The notes under the pieces are model-generated. The model was not told the origin of the DNA. It saw only the letters and a program-made list of their open reading frames with translations, and did no database searches. Positions 23,763 to 33,459 of a DNA stretch of 43,630 nt are shown here, one piece after another. The position numbers and the translations under genes were made by a program. Within the stretch, counting starts at the first letter, position 1. Every line of letters starts with the position of its first letter. Origin of the DNA: an uncultured Rhodospirillales bacterium (GTDB lineage: Bacteria; Pseudomonadota; Alphaproteobacteria; Reyranellales; Reyranellaceae); NCBI GenBank assembly GCA_902825855.1, contig CADECW010000020.1, forward strand, positions 1-43,630, given 5' to 3'.

Positions 23763-24893
23763 TCACTTGTTCGGGTTGATCAGGAATTTCTCGCCGGTGG
23801 AGCGCTTGCCGTAGACGGCGATGTTCTTGAGGTCGAGCGCCTCGGGCAGCGACACCACCTTGGTGTAGTGGCTGGCGAAGGTCGTCTTCAGGTTCTTCAC
23901 CACACGCTCGCGCAGCGGCGCCTGGCCGGGCCGGCCGATCTTCTGCAGGAAGGGCGTGAGCAGCCAGCCGCCGACGCCCCACGCCTGGCCATAGTTGCGC
24001 GTCAGTTCGATCGGGCCGGTATTGAGGCCGCCGTAGATGTAGACCTGCTTGTGCGTCGTCGATCCGTAGCGGCTGTACTCCTTTGCGGTCTTGTTGAGCG
24101 CCAGCTCCATGGCGGTCAGGATCTGGCTGGCGAGCTTGCCGCCGCCGATCGCGTCGAAGGCGATGGTGGCGCCGGTCTCCACCAGCGCTTGCGTCAGCTC
24201 GTCCATGAACTTCGGCGAGGTCGAGTCGAGGACGTGCTTGGCGCCGATGCCGCGCAGGATATTCGCCTGCTCGGCGCTGCGCACGATGTTGACCAGGGGG
24301 ATGCCGTCCTCCTGGCAGATCTTGTTCAGCATCTGCCCGAGGTTGGAGGCGGCGGCGGTATGGACCAGCGCCTTGTGGCCCTCGCGCTTCATGGTTTCGG
24401 TCATGCCGAGCGCGGTCAGCGGGTTGACGAACCAGGAGGCGCCTTCGGCCGCTGTCGTGCCGGCCGGCAGCGGCTGGCAGTCGGTCGCCTTGAGAAGCCG
24501 GTACTGCGAGTACATCGACCCGCCGACCGCCGACACCATCTTACCCTTTAGGGCTTGGGCGGCCTCCGACGAGCCCGCTTTGATCACGGTTCCCGCGCCC
24601 TCGTTGCCGACCGGCATCGCCTGGTCGAGGCGCGCCGCGATGAAGGGCAGCGCGTGTTCGGGCACCTTGGCCGTCACCTTGGCGCCGGCGCCGCTGCCCG
24701 AGGCTTTGGCCGTGCTCATGTCGGCCGGCCCGATCAGCAGGCCGAGATCCGACGGGTTGATCGGCGTCGCCTCGACCTTGACCACGACCTGGTCGGGTCC
24801 GGGCTCGGGAATCGGCATTTCCACCAGCGACAGCTCGAGCTCGCCGCTCTTCGTGATGAGGGAGCGAAGTTGCAGTCCCGTGGTTGCGCTCAT
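23763..24893 (-). CDS. Zinc-independent MDR oxidoreductase, quinone-reductase-like
   Basis: The 376-residue protein is a medium-chain dehydrogenase/reductase. The N-terminal GroES-like domain has VKVEATPINPSDLGLLIG near 38-55 and the Rossmann part has HTAAASNLGQMLNKICQEDG near 197-215. The usual zinc-binding cysteines are absent, as in NADPH:quinone reductases and enoyl reductases. It carries an unusual insertion around residues 58-92 (DMSTAKASGSGAGAKV). The gene stands alone on this strand; the gap to the next stop is about 100 bp. Confidence 0.85.
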   Translation of the reverse strand: MSATTGLQLRSLITKSGELELSLVEMPIPEPGPDQVVVKVEATPINPSDLGLLIGPADMSTAKASGSGAGAKVTAKVPEHALPFIAARLDQAMPVGNEGAGTVIKAGSSEAAQALKGKMVSAVGGSMYSQYRLLKATDCQPLPAGTTAAEGASWFVNPLTALGMTETMKREGHKALVHTAAASNLGQMLNKICQEDGIPLVNIVRSAEQANILRGIGAKHVLDSTSPKFMDELTQALVETGATIAFDAIGGGKLASQILTAMELALNKTAKEYSRYGSTTHKQVYIYGGLNTGPIELTRNYGQAWGVGGWLLTPFLQKIGRPGQAPLRERVVKNLKTTFASHYTKVVSLPEALDLKNIAVYGKRSTGEKFLINPNK

Positions 24894-24997
24894 GGTCGTC
24901 CTCCCGCTAATTCGTGCACGAGAGCTTTGTTAGCACATCCGTCCCGCGAAGACGCTATGCTCGGGCGCGTTCAAGGAAAATCCGGGTGGAGGTTTGG

Positions 24998-25291
24998 ATG
25001 GCGAACTGGCAGGCGTCGCTCCTCATGCAGACGCTCAGCACCGGATCTGTGCTGGTGCTGCAGCGCGACAAGATCGACAAGGCCGAAGTCCCCACCCTGC
25101 GCGCGGGCGACACTTTCTACGGCAGCCTGCCTGACGGCGACCCGTTCGGCGGCACGGTGATCGAGCGCCACGAGACCCGGGCCATCGTCGAGGTCGACCA
25201 GAAGCGCTATCACCTGCACAAGGCGCAGGACCACGAAGCCAACTTCGACGTAACGGTCGAGCTGCCGCACGAATTCTGGGTCATCGACTGA
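24998..25291 (+). CDS. Small soluble protein of unknown function
   Basis: The 97-residue protein starts at ATG 24998 after GGTGGAGG at proper distance; frames opening earlier give arginine-rich unconserved sequence. It is beta-strand rich, with GDTFYGSLPDGDPFGGTVIERHETRAIVEV in the middle, and ends DVTVELPHEFWVID. No domain is recognised. It is 7 bp upstream of a VOC-family gene and probably co-transcribed. Confidence 0.65.
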   Translation: MANWQASLLMQTLSTGSVLVLQRDKIDKAEVPTLRAGDTFYGSLPDGDPFGGTVIERHETRAIVEVDQKRYHLHKAQDHEANFDVTVELPHEFWVID

Positions 25292-25298
25292 GGCCAAC

Positions 25299-25781
25299 AT
25301 GATCGAAATCAACGGCATGGCGCACGTCATCCTGACGGTCAGCCAGTGGGACAAGGCGCGTGCCTTCTACGCGGAGCTGCTGCCCTTCCTCGGCCTCACC
25401 AAGGTCTATGACGGCAACAACTTCCTGTATCACGTCGGCGGCCGCACCGCGGTCGGCATCCAGCGCTGCGCGCCGGAGCACGAAGGCGAGCGTTTCGTTG
25501 CCAACCGGATCGGCCTGCATCATTTCTGCATACGGGCTCGCACGCGCGAGGATGTCGACCGCGTCGCCGACAAATTGCGCGAGATGAAGGCCCACATCGA
25601 CCGCGGGCCGATGGCCGGCGATTGGGCGCCCGGCTACTACTACATCGTTTTCGAGGATCCCGACGGCATTCGCCTGGAAGTGAACTTCATTCCGGGCAAG
25701 GGACTTCTCGTCGGCGACAAGCCGCTCAGCCCGTCGAGCGATCCCGATTGGAATCAGGATCCTGGACCGCCGAGATTCTGA
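25299..25781 (+). CDS. VOC/glyoxalase-family protein
   Basis: The 160-residue protein has the vicinal oxygen chelate fold: NGMAHVILTVSQWDKARAFYAELLPFLG at the N-terminus, IGLHHFCIRA near 70-80 and YYYIVFEDPDGIRLEVNFIPG near 113-133. The metal-ligand positions H9, H74/75 and the Glu of RLEVNF are present. Members are lactoylglutathione lyases, dioxygenases or antibiotic resistance proteins; the local catabolic genes do not decide which. The 134-bp gap to the next gene shows no strong signal apart from an AGGAGG ribosome site before 25916. Confidence 0.85.
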   Translation: MIEINGMAHVILTVSQWDKARAFYAELLPFLGLTKVYDGNNFLYHVGGRTAVGIQRCAPEHEGERFVANRIGLHHFCIRARTREDVDRVADKLREMKAHIDRGPMAGDWAPGYYYIVFEDPDGIRLEVNFIPGKGLLVGDKPLSPSSDPDWNQDPGPPRF

Positions 25782-25915
25782 AACGCGAGGTCGAGGGCCG
25801 CGCGGATTTGTGCGCTGCCGCGAGGTCCTCGGCACCCTTGTGATATCCGTGGGCGAACCCTCGACTTGCCGACCGCTTCGCCTAATCTTTCGCCCGGACG
25901 CACAGGAGGCGAGTC

Positions 25916-28318
25916 ATGGTGGACGCCTTGTCGGACCAGGAACGGACGTTGATCGACGCATACTGGCGCGCAGCCAACTATCTGTCGGTCGGTCAGATCT
26001 ATCTCTACGACAACCCGCTGCTGAAGCGGTCGCTGTCCAAGGAGGACATCAAGCCGCGGCTGCTGGGCCATTGGGGCACGACGCCCGGACTGAACTTCAT
26101 CTACGTCCATCTCAACCGGATCATCAGGAAATACGATCTCGACATGATCTATGTCGCGGGTCCCGGCCACGGCGGTCCGGCCATGGTTGCGAACGCGTAC
26201 CTCGAAGGCACCTATAGCGAGGTCTATCCGAACATTTCCGCTGACGAGGCCGGGATGAAGCGCCTGTTCACCCAGTTCTCGTTCCCCGGCGGCATACCCA
26301 GCCATGTCGCGCCCGAGACCCCGGGCTCGATTCACGAGGGCGGCGAACTGGGCTATGCGCTGTCGCACGCCTATGGAGCCGCATTCGATAATCCCGATCT
26401 GATCGTCGCCTGCGTCGTCGGTGACGGCGAGGCCGAGACTGGGCCCATGGCGACGAGCTGGCATTCGAACAAATTCCTGAATGCGGCGACCGACGGTGCC
26501 GTCCTGCCGATCCTTCATCTCAACGGCTACAAGATCGCCAACCCGACAATCCTCGCCCGCATCAGCCACGAGGAGCTGGAGCAGCTTTTCCGCGGCTACG
26601 GCTACACGCCGCATTTCGTCGAGGGAGACGACCCGGAAAAAATGCACCCGCTGATGGCCGCCACTCTCGACACGGTCGTAGCCGAGATCCGCGACATCAA
26701 GGCAAAGGCGCAGCATGGTTCGGGTGAACGTCCGCGCTGGCCGATGATCGTGCTGCGCACGCCCAAGGGCTGGACCTGTCCGAAGGAAATCGACGGAAAG
26801 CGCAGCGAAGGCTACTGGCGCGCCCATCAGGTGCCGATGGGGGAGATGCACTCGAATCCGGAGCACGTGCGCATCCTCGAGCAATGGATGAAGAGCTATC
26901 GACCTGGCGAGCTCTTCGACGGTGGCGGCCGTCTGCACCGCGCGCTGGCCGAGCTTCCTCCCAAGGGCCTGCGGCGCATGAGCGACAATCCCCGCACGAA
27001 CGGCGGGAATGTACTGCGCGACCTACGGCTGCCGGATTTCCGCGACTATGCCGTCAAGCTGGCGTCGCCCGGCGTCGTTACGGCCGAGGCGACGCGCGTC
27101 ATGGGCGGTTTCCTGCGTGACGTGATGAAGCTCAACGACGACCAGAAGAATTTCCGGCTCTTCAGTCCTGACGAGAACAACTCCAATCGCTGGCAGGACG
27201 TCCTCGACGTCACCAACCGCACCTGGGTCGCCGAGATCGAGCCGTCGGATGACCACCTCGCGCCTAACGGCCGGGTCATGGAGGTGTTGAGCGAGCATCA
27301 ATGCCAGGGGTGGCTGGAAGGCTACCTCCTGACCGGCCGCCATGGCTTCTTCTCATGCTACGAGGCGTTCGTTCACATCGTCGATTCGATGGTCAACCAG
27401 CATGCCAAATGGCTGAAGGTCTGCAATCATATCGAGTGGCGACGCCCGATCGCGTCGCTGAACTATCTGCTGTCGAGCCACGTCTGGCGACAGGATCACA
27501 ATGGCTTCAGCCACCAGGATCCCGGCTTCATCGACCACGTCGTGAACAAGAAGGCAGAGGTCGTGCGTGTCTACCTGCCGCCCGACGCCAATTGCCTGCT
27601 GTCGGTGACCGATCATTGCCTGCGCAGCCGCAACTACGTCAACGTCGTCGTCGCCGGCAAGCAGCCGGCACCGCAATGGCTGACGATGGACCAGGCAATC
27701 AGTCACTGCCAGGCCGGTCTCGGAATCTGGGAGTGGGCCAGCAACGACCGCGGTGGCGAGCCCGACGTCGTGATGGCGTGCTGCGGCGACGTGCCGACGC
27801 TGGAGACGCTGGCGGCGGTCGAGCTCATTCGGCGGCACGCGCCCGAGGTAAAGGTGCGCGTCGTCAATGTCGTGAACCTGATGACGCTGCAGCCGCCGAG
27901 CGAGCATCCGCATGGGCTCAACGACGCCGATTTCGACGCCCTGTTCACCACCGACAAGCCGATCATCTTCGCCTTCCACGGCTATCCGTGGCTCATCCAC
28001 CGATTGACCTATCGGCGCCACAGCCACGCCAATCTCCATGTGCACGGCTACAGGGAGGAGGGCACCACGACGACGCCGTTCGACATGTGCGTGCTGAACG
28101 GTCTCGACCGCTTCCATCTGGTGGGCGCCGTGATAGACCGCGTGCCGAGCCTCGGTGCACAAGCGGCCTATGCCAAGCAGGCGATCCGCGACAAGCTGAT
28201 CGAGCATCGCCAATACATCGCCCGCCACGGCGACGACATGCCGGAGATCAGCGGCTGGCGGTGGGGAGGGCGCGCCGCGTCCGGTGGCGGCGGCTCGACC
28301 GAGGCCGATAATGTCTGA
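25916..28318 (+). CDS. xfp: Phosphoketolase (xylulose-5-P/fructose-6-P)
   Basis: The 800-residue enzyme is full length for the family (about 790-830). It splits xylulose-5-phosphate or fructose-6-phosphate with inorganic phosphate to acetyl phosphate and an aldose phosphate, using thiamine diphosphate. Family features are [17 protein letters not shown] near 80-97, [16 protein letters not shown] near 141-156, the thiamine-diphosphate motif [19 protein letters not shown] near 170-188, and [10 protein letters not shown] near 205. GGAGG lies eight bases before the ATG. Glycogen phosphorylase begins 17 bp downstream, so both should be made together. No acetate kinase or phosphotransacetylase gene is visible here. 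Confidence 0.96.
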   Translation: MVDALSDQERTLIDAYWRAANYLSVGQIYLYDNPLLKRSLSKEDIKPRLLGHWGTTPGLNFIYVHLNRIIRKYDLDMIYVAGPGHGGPAMVANAYLEGTYSEVYPNISADEAGMKRLFTQFSFPGGIPSHVAPETPGSIHEGGELGYALSHAYGAAFDNPDLIVACVVGDGEAETGPMATSWHSNKFLNAATDGAVLPILHLNGYKIANPTILARISHEELEQLFRGYGYTPHFVEGDDPEKMHPLMAATLDTVVAEIRDIKAKAQHGSGERPRWPMIVLRTPKGWTCPKEIDGKRSEGYWRAHQVPMGEMHSNPEHVRILEQWMKSYRPGELFDGGGRLHRALAELPPKGLRRMSDNPRTNGGNVLRDLRLPDFRDYAVKLASPGVVTAEATRVMGGFLRDVMKLNDDQKNFRLFSPDENNSNRWQDVLDVTNRTWVAEIEPSDDHLAPNGRVMEVLSEHQCQGWLEGYLLTGRHGFFSCYEAFVHIVDSMVNQHAKWLKVCNHIEWRRPIASLNYLLSSHVWRQDHNGFSHQDPGFIDHVVNKKAEVVRVYLPPDANCLLSVTDHCLRSRNYVNVVVAGKQPAPQWLTMDQAISHCQAGLGIWEWASNDRGGEPDVVMACCGDVPTLETLAAVELIRRHAPEVKVRVVNVVNLMTLQPPSEHPHGLNDADFDALFTTDKPIIFAFHGYPWLIHRLTYRRHSHANLHVHGYREEGTTTTPFDMCVLNGLDRFHLVGAVIDRVPSLGAQAAYAKQAIRDKLIEHRQYIARHGDDMPEISGWRWGGRAASGGGGSTEADNV

Positions 28319-28335
28319 GGGTCGAAGAGTGGAAC

Positions 28336-30798
28336 ATGCCGGGGCTTCCTGAGTTTCTCGAGCAGTATGGCGGAGAGATCGAGTTGAACGGCGAGGCTGA
28401 CGCGCTGTTCAAGCGCCATCTGGTGTTCGATAACGTTGCCGACAGTGCCGAGGCGGGCGTGCGCCAGCAGTACGACGCGCTGGCCCGTTCGGTGCGGGAC
28501 ATCCTCGCGCAGCGCTGGCAGCGCACGCAGCGGACGTACGATCGGGAGAATCCCAAACGGGTCTACTATCTTTCACTGGAGTTCCTTGTCGGCCGGTCAC
28601 TGTCCAACAACATCCTCAACCTCCGCCTGGATCCCGTCGTCAGACGCATCGTCGACGACAACAAGCTCGACTGGACGGCTATCGTCGAGGAGGAGCCCGA
28701 CGCCGGGCTCGGCAACGGCGGCCTGGGCCGCCTTGCGGCATGCTTTCTGGATTCGATGGCCACGATGCAGCTTCCGGCGATGGGCTACGGGCTGCGCTAC
28801 GAGTACGGCATCTTCCGCCAGACCATCGAGAAGGGCTGGCAGCACGAGCACCCCGACAACTGGCTGAGGCATCCCGATCCCTGGGAGGTCGCCCGGCTTC
28901 AGGAGACGGTCGAGATCGAGCTCGGTTGCTCGTTCCAGGTGCACAAGGGAACGCTACGCGCGAAGTTCGGCAGGCCGTCCACCGTGCTGGGCGTTCCCTA
29001 CGACCGCCCGGTCGTGGGTTACGGTGGCCGAACCATCAATACGCTTCGGCTATGGGCGGCCGAAACGCCCGACGTCTTCGACCTGCAAGCGTTCAGCACC
29101 GGTGCGTTCGTGACTGCGCTCGCCCAGCAACTCGCCGCCGATTCGATCACCCGGGTCCTCTATCCCGACGATTCGACGACCCTCGGGCGAGGTCTACGCT
29201 TCGTGCAAGAGTATTTCCTGGTCGCCTGCTCGCTGGCGGATCTCGTACGGCGCTTCCGTCGACATAACGGCGATTGGAATGCGCTGCCGGAGAAGGCCGC
29301 TATCCAGCTCAACGATACCCATCCCAGCCTGGCCGTTCCGGAGCTGATGCGGATCCTGCTCGATCACGCCCGCCTCGGATGGGACCAAGCCTGGGACATT
29401 GCGAAGAGAACGTTGGCCTATACCAATCACACTCTGCTTCCCGAGGCGTTGGAGAAATGGCCGCTGAGATGGTTCGAGCTGATGCTGCCGCGCCATCTCG
29501 AGATCATCCTGAACATCAATCAGCGGCTCGTGGACGAAGTGCGCGCACGCTTCCCGGGCGACGAGGAGCGGGTCGCGCGGATAAGCCTGGTCGAGGAAGG
29601 CGGCGAGCGTAAAATTCGCATGGCCCACCTTGCCGTAGTCGGCTCGCACAGCACCAACGGGGTCGCGGCGATCCATTCGGGTTTGCTGCGCTCGTCCACG
29701 CTGAAAGATCTGGCCGATCTGTTTCCCGACCGCTTCAACAACAAGACGAACGGCATCACGCCGCGCCGCTGGCTTCTCGTCGCCAACCCGACCCTCGCCC
29801 GCCAGATCAGCGAGGCGATCGGCGATGGCTGGATCACCGACCTGGCCCGGCTCGATAAGTTGAAGCCATTCGCCGACGATACGGGCTTTCGCGATGCCGT
29901 CCGCCAGGCAAAGCGCCAGTCCAAGTCGCGTTTCGCGAACTGGCTGGCATCGACTGCCGGTGTCTCCGTCGACCCGGACTCGATCTTCGACAGCCAGGTC
30001 AAACGCATCCACGAGTACAAGCGCCAATTACTGAACGGGCTGCGCGTCGTCGCCCTTTACAATCGGCTGCGTGAGACACCAGATCTTCAGATGGCGCCGC
30101 GCACGTTCTTCTTTGCCGGCAAGGCAGCGCCCGCCTATCGTCTGGCAAAGCTCATCATCAAGTTTCTCAACAGCGTGGCCGAGACGATCAACGCCGACCC
30201 GGCGATGCAGGGCCGATTGAAAGTCGTGTTCCTGCCCGAGTACTGCGTGTCGCTTGCCGAGCGTCTGATACCGGCGACCGATGTCTCCAATCAGATCTCG
30301 ACCGCGGGCTACGAGGCGAGCGGCACCAGCAACATGAAATTCATGATGAACGGAGCCTTGACCCTCGGTACGCGCGACGGTGCCACGATCGAGATGGCCG
30401 AGGCGGCGGGAGAGGAAAACTTCTTCCTGTTCGGGCTCAGCGCGAAGCAGGTGGCGGAAAACCGCGGCTGGTACAGGCCGCAGTGGCACTACGACAACGA
30501 GCCGGAGACGCGCAAGGCCCTCGATTCGATCTTCTCCGATCACTTCAACGGCAGCGAACCGGGCATCTTCGAGCCATTGCGCGAACCGCTGCTCGCTCGC
30601 GATCACTTCATGCACCTGGCCGATCTTGCCTCTTACCTCGAGGCCGACCGTCGGCTGCTCGACCTGTATGCCGACCCGCAGGCGTGGTGGCGAAAGGCGA
30701 TCCTGAACATCGCAAGCTCCGGGCAGTTCTCCAGCGACCGCACCATCGCCCAATACGCCGCCGAGATCTGGAACGTGAAGCCGTGCCCGGTGCCGTAG
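28336..30798 (+). CDS. glgP: Glycogen/starch phosphorylase
   Basis: The 820-residue enzyme phosphorolyses alpha-1,4-glucans to glucose-1-phosphate. Length and motifs are complete: YYLSLEFLVGRSLSNNI near 76-92, GLGNGGLGRLAACFLDS, YPDDST, NHTLLPEALEKWP, and EASGTSNMKFMMNGALT, whose lysine (K668) binds pyridoxal phosphate. It follows phosphoketolase in one operon. Together they convert stored glucan through sugar phosphates to acetyl phosphate with phosphate as co-substrate. The upstream GAAGAGTGGA is a moderate ribosome site. No hairpin is obvious in the 57 bp after the stop. Confidence 0.96.
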   Translation: MPGLPEFLEQYGGEIELNGEADALFKRHLVFDNVADSAEAGVRQQYDALARSVRDILAQRWQRTQRTYDRENPKRVYYLSLEFLVGRSLSNNILNLRLDPVVRRIVDDNKLDWTAIVEEEPDAGLGNGGLGRLAACFLDSMATMQLPAMGYGLRYEYGIFRQTIEKGWQHEHPDNWLRHPDPWEVARLQETVEIELGCSFQVHKGTLRAKFGRPSTVLGVPYDRPVVGYGGRTINTLRLWAAETPDVFDLQAFSTGAFVTALAQQLAADSITRVLYPDDSTTLGRGLRFVQEYFLVACSLADLVRRFRRHNGDWNALPEKAAIQLNDTHPSLAVPELMRILLDHARLGWDQAWDIAKRTLAYTNHTLLPEALEKWPLRWFELMLPRHLEIILNINQRLVDEVRARFPGDEERVARISLVEEGGERKIRMAHLAVVGSHSTNGVAAIHSGLLRSSTLKDLADLFPDRFNNKTNGITPRRWLLVANPTLARQISEAIGDGWITDLARLDKLKPFADDTGFRDAVRQAKRQSKSRFANWLASTAGVSVDPDSIFDSQVKRIHEYKRQLLNGLRVVALYNRLRETPDLQMAPRTFFFAGKAAPAYRLAKLIIKFLNSVAETINADPAMQGRLKVVFLPEYCVSLAERLIPATDVSNQISTAGYEASGTSNMKFMMNGALTLGTRDGATIEMAEAAGEENFFLFGLSAKQVAENRGWYRPQWHYDNEPETRKALDSIFSDHFNGSEPGIFEPLREPLLARDHFMHLADLASYLEADRRLLDLYADPQAWWRKAILNIASSGQFSSDRTIAQYAAEIWNVKPCPVP

Positions 30799-30828
30799 AG
30801 GCTCGATCCATGCCATAGGGCTTGATTC

Positions 30829-30864
30829 ATCCATTATACTGGACAATCATCCAATATGATGGAT
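30829..30864. promoter_or_regulatory. Imperfect palindrome over the start of the XRE-cupin gene
   Basis: ATCCATTATACTGG (30829-30842) and CCAATATGATGGAT (30851-30864) match as inverted repeats at 12 of 14 positions with an 8-base spacer. The right arm contains the start codon. A TATACT hexamer at 30835-30840 could be a -10 element. The position suggests autorepression by the encoded regulator. Confidence 0.55.
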
Positions 30865-31425
30865 ATCAATGAACGGATAGCCTCGCGCGTGCGCCTGATC
30901 CGTGCCGAGCGCGCCCTGTCGCTGGAAGCACTGGCCGAGGGCTCGGGCGTGAGCCGCTCAATGATCTCGCTGATCGAGCGCGGCCAGAGCAGCGCCACCG
31001 CCGTGGTGCTCGAAAAGCTTGCCACCAGTCTCGGCGTGCCGCTGGCGTCGCTGTTCGATGCGCCCGCGGCCCCGGCCGATCCGGTGTCGCGCCGCAAGAA
31101 CCAGTTCGAATGGCGCGATCCCGCCTCGGGCTACGTCCGGCGCAACGTCTCGCCGCCCGGCTTTCCCTCACCGATGCAGATCGTTGAGGTCGTCTTTCCG
31201 GCCGGCGCGCGCGTGGCCTACGAGACCGGGCCGCGACCCGGTGTAATGCATCAGCAGATCTGGGTGCTGCAGGGAACGCTCGAGGTGACGATGGGCGGGG
31301 CGCGCCACGAACTCGGCGCCGGCGACTGCCTCGCCATGGTGGTCGACCGCCCGATCACGTTCCGCAATCGGACGGCCAAGCCTGCCCGTTATGCCGTGAT
31401 CATCGACCATCGGCCCCAAGGCTGA
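30856..31425 (+). CDS. XRE-family regulator with C-terminal cupin domain
   Basis: The 189-residue protein has an N-terminal helix-turn-helix (residues 8-66, with LSLEALAEGSGVSRSMISLIERG) and a C-terminal cupin domain (about 100-185, with PRPGVMHQQIWVLQGTLEVTMGG). This architecture is common in regulators of amine, amino acid or antibiotic-related genes, where the cupin binds the effector. ATG 30856 and the ATG at 30859 are equally possible; neither has a clear ribosome site. The transporter gene follows after 9 bp and is the probable target, together with the gene itself. Confidence 0.88.
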   Translation: MMDINERIASRVRLIRAERALSLEALAEGSGVSRSMISLIERGQSSATAVVLEKLATSLGVPLASLFDAPAAPADPVSRRKNQFEWRDPASGYVRRNVSPPGFPSPMQIVEVVFPAGARVAYETGPRPGVMHQQIWVLQGTLEVTMGGARHELGAGDCLAMVVDRPITFRNRTAKPARYAVIIDHRPQG

Positions 31426-31434
31426 GGTCGGCTG

Positions 31435-32271
31435 ATGGACGCACTCGACGTCGCTGCCGCGCTCGCGAGCGCTTTGCTGCATGCCGGCTGGAATGCAGCC
31501 GTGAAGGCGAGCCGCGATCCACCGCGCGCCATGACAGCGCAGATGCTCCTGAGTGCGCTGCTCGTTCTCCCGGGCCTGCTGTGGTCCGGCCTGCCGCCGC
31601 TGGCTGCATGGCCGTGGATCGTCGCATCGACCTTGCTGAACGTCGTCACCGTAACCGCGTTGTTGCGGGGATATGAACTCGGCGGCTTCGGCCTGGTCTA
31701 TCCCGTTGTCCGCGCCATCGCGATCGTGCTGGTCGTGCCGTTGGTGGCGGTGGTCGCCGGCGGCTGGCCCGGGCCGGCGGCGATGGGTGGCATCGCCATC
31801 ATCGCCCTGTCGCTCGCCGTGCTGGCCTGGGACACCGTGCGCGGCCGCGGCGTGCCCCTGCAGGCGTTGGCCTGGATCCTCGTGGCCGGCTTCGGCGCTG
31901 CAGGCTACATCCTGTGTGACGCGCAAGGCGTGCGCACGGCGGAGTCGCCCTGGGCCTATGGCTTCGTCGTATCGGTCACCAATGCCGCGGCCATGTGCTG
32001 GCGCCAGCGCCGCAACGGCTCGCCGTGGATGCAGCTCGAGGGACAATGGTCGGTCGCCGTGCCGGCGGCGGTCGCCTCGGTCGCATCGTATCTGCTGATC
32101 CTCTGGGTGTGGGGCCATGCCCCGATCGCTCCTTCTGCCGCGTTGCGCGATACCAGCGCCGTCTTCGCCATCCTGATCGCCGTCGTCTGGCTGAAGGAAC
32201 CATTTACGCCTACGCGCATCGTGGCGGTGCTGTTGGCGGCCACGGCAATACCGCTGCTGCGGCTCGGGTGA
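31435..32271 (+). CDS. EamA/DMT-family transporter
   Basis: The 278-residue membrane protein has about ten hydrophobic segments in two EamA repeats. The second repeat ends with SAVFAILIAVVWLKEPFTPTRIVAVLLAATAIPLLRLG, the usual signature. Family members mostly export amino acids, purines or other metabolites. It is the second gene of a regulator-transporter pair; substrate not identifiable. After its stop, 126 bp precede the GYD gene. Confidence 0.88.
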   Translation: MDALDVAAALASALLHAGWNAAVKASRDPPRAMTAQMLLSALLVLPGLLWSGLPPLAAWPWIVASTLLNVVTVTALLRGYELGGFGLVYPVVRAIAIVLVVPLVAVVAGGWPGPAAMGGIAIIALSLAVLAWDTVRGRGVPLQALAWILVAGFGAAGYILCDAQGVRTAESPWAYGFVVSVTNAAAMCWRQRRNGSPWMQLEGQWSVAVPAAVASVASYLLILWVWGHAPIAPSAALRDTSAVFAILIAVVWLKEPFTPTRIVAVLLAATAIPLLRLG

Positions 32272-32397
32272 TCGCCTCCGAACTGGGCCTGTCGCGTCGA
32301 TGGGGAACAGCGGATAATGTCTAAGGGCTGCCAGAAGGCAGCCGCCAAGTGGGTGGTACGCGTTGAGTCCGTTCCCAATCGATCGAGGGAGATGGCA

Positions 32398-32691
32398 ATG
32401 GCGACTTATTGCGTGCTGGGCAGCTTTACCGAACAGGGTGTCCGTGGCGCCAAGGATTCGCCCAAGCGGGCCGAGGCGTTCAAGGAGATGGCCAAGAAAT
32501 GCGGGGTGACGGTGAAGGAACTCTACTGGGCGCAGGGCCAGTATGACATCGTCACCATTCTCGAGGCATCGGACGACCTCGCCGTGACATCCCTGGCCTT
32601 GAGCGCCGGCGCTTTGGGCAACATCCGTACCCAGACGTTGCGTTTGTTCTCGGCGGGCGACATGAAGGCGATCATCGGGAAGATGGCGTAG
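32398..32691 (+). CDS. GYD-domain protein
   Basis: The 97-residue protein contains the GYD domain (YWAQGQYDIVTILEASDD near 42-59), a small ferredoxin-like alpha/beta fold seen in many bacterial proteins of unknown role. It begins MATYCVLGSFTEQGVRGAKDSPKRAEAFKE. GAGGGAG lies six bases before ATG 32398; an ATG six bases earlier would touch the ribosome site, so I use the later one. The gene overlaps the converging cobF gene by 20 bp. Confidence 0.85.
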   Translation: MATYCVLGSFTEQGVRGAKDSPKRAEAFKEMAKKCGVTVKELYWAQGQYDIVTILEASDDLAVTSLALSAGALGNIRTQTLRLFSAGDMKAIIGKMA

Positions 32692-33439
32692 TCCCCCGGC
32701 GCATCAGATAGGTGTCCATGATCCAACCGTTGGCGCGGCGTGCGTCGCTGCGCCGACGATGGATTTCCTCGGCCACGTCCCTGACCTTTCCGGAGACCAG
32801 GATCTCGTCGGACGTGCCGAGATAGGCGCCCCAATAAATGTCTACGTCCTGGTCGACGAAGCGCCTGAACGTGTCCTCGCCGTCCAGCAGCACGACGACG
32901 CTGTCGATGCCCGGTGGGAAGCCGTTGGCCAGCTTGCGGCCCGTCGTGATCGTCACGGCCTCGGCGATGCGGTTGAGCGGGATCTTGTGCGCCGCGGCCA
33001 GCGCCTGGATCGCGGTGATGCCTGGGATCACCTCGTAGTCGAAAGCGAGGCCGCCTTCCTTCAGGGCATCGAGATTGCGGATGGTGCTGTCGTAGAGCAT
33101 GGGATCGCCCCACACCAGGAAGGCGCCGGTCTCGCCGTCCCGCACCTTGGCGATCAGCATCTCAAACACGGCCTGCTTGGCCTGGTTCAACTCATCGACC
33201 GAGGCGCGGTAGTTGGCGGGCGCGGGATCGCGCGGCGGACTTTGCGCCTCGGCAATGCGATACCTGCGGCCCGGGACGTGCCGCCGCAGGATCTCCTCGC
33301 GAAGCGCGCGCAGCTTCTTCTTGGCGGCGCCCTTGTCCATGACGAAGAAGACGTCGACGCGGTTCAGCGCCTGCACGGCCTGGACCGTGAGCTGGTCGGG
33401 ATCGCCGACGCCGATGCCGATGACGAGTACCTTCTTCAT
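32672..33439 (-). CDS. cobF: Precorrin-6A synthase (deacetylating)
   Basis: The 255-residue enzyme has the tetrapyrrole methylase fold: VLVIGIGVGDPDQLTVQAVQALN near 4-26, FLVWGDPMLYDSTIRN near 108-123 and VIPGITAIQALAAAHKIPL near 138-156. CobF methylates precorrin-5 at C-1 and removes the C-2 acetyl group in the aerobic cobalamin pathway, using S-adenosylmethionine. Its end overlaps the GYD gene by 20 bp. It stands alone from other cob genes in this window, 20 bp downstream of a MATE transporter, with which it may be co-transcribed. No cobalamin riboswitch is evident upstream. Confidence 0.88.
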   Translation of the reverse strand: MKKVLVIGIGVGDPDQLTVQAVQALNRVDVFFVMDKGAAKKKLRALREEILRRHVPGRRYRIAEAQSPPRDPAPANYRASVDELNQAKQAVFEMLIAKVRDGETGAFLVWGDPMLYDSTIRNLDALKEGGLAFDYEVIPGITAIQALAAAHKIPLNRIAEAVTITTGRKLANGFPPGIDSVVVLLDGEDTFRRFVDQDVDIYWGAYLGTSDEILVSGKVRDVAEEIHRRRSDARRANGWIMDTYLMRRGTTPSSR

Positions 33440-33459
33440 TGGGGCCTTGTCGCCCCGAA

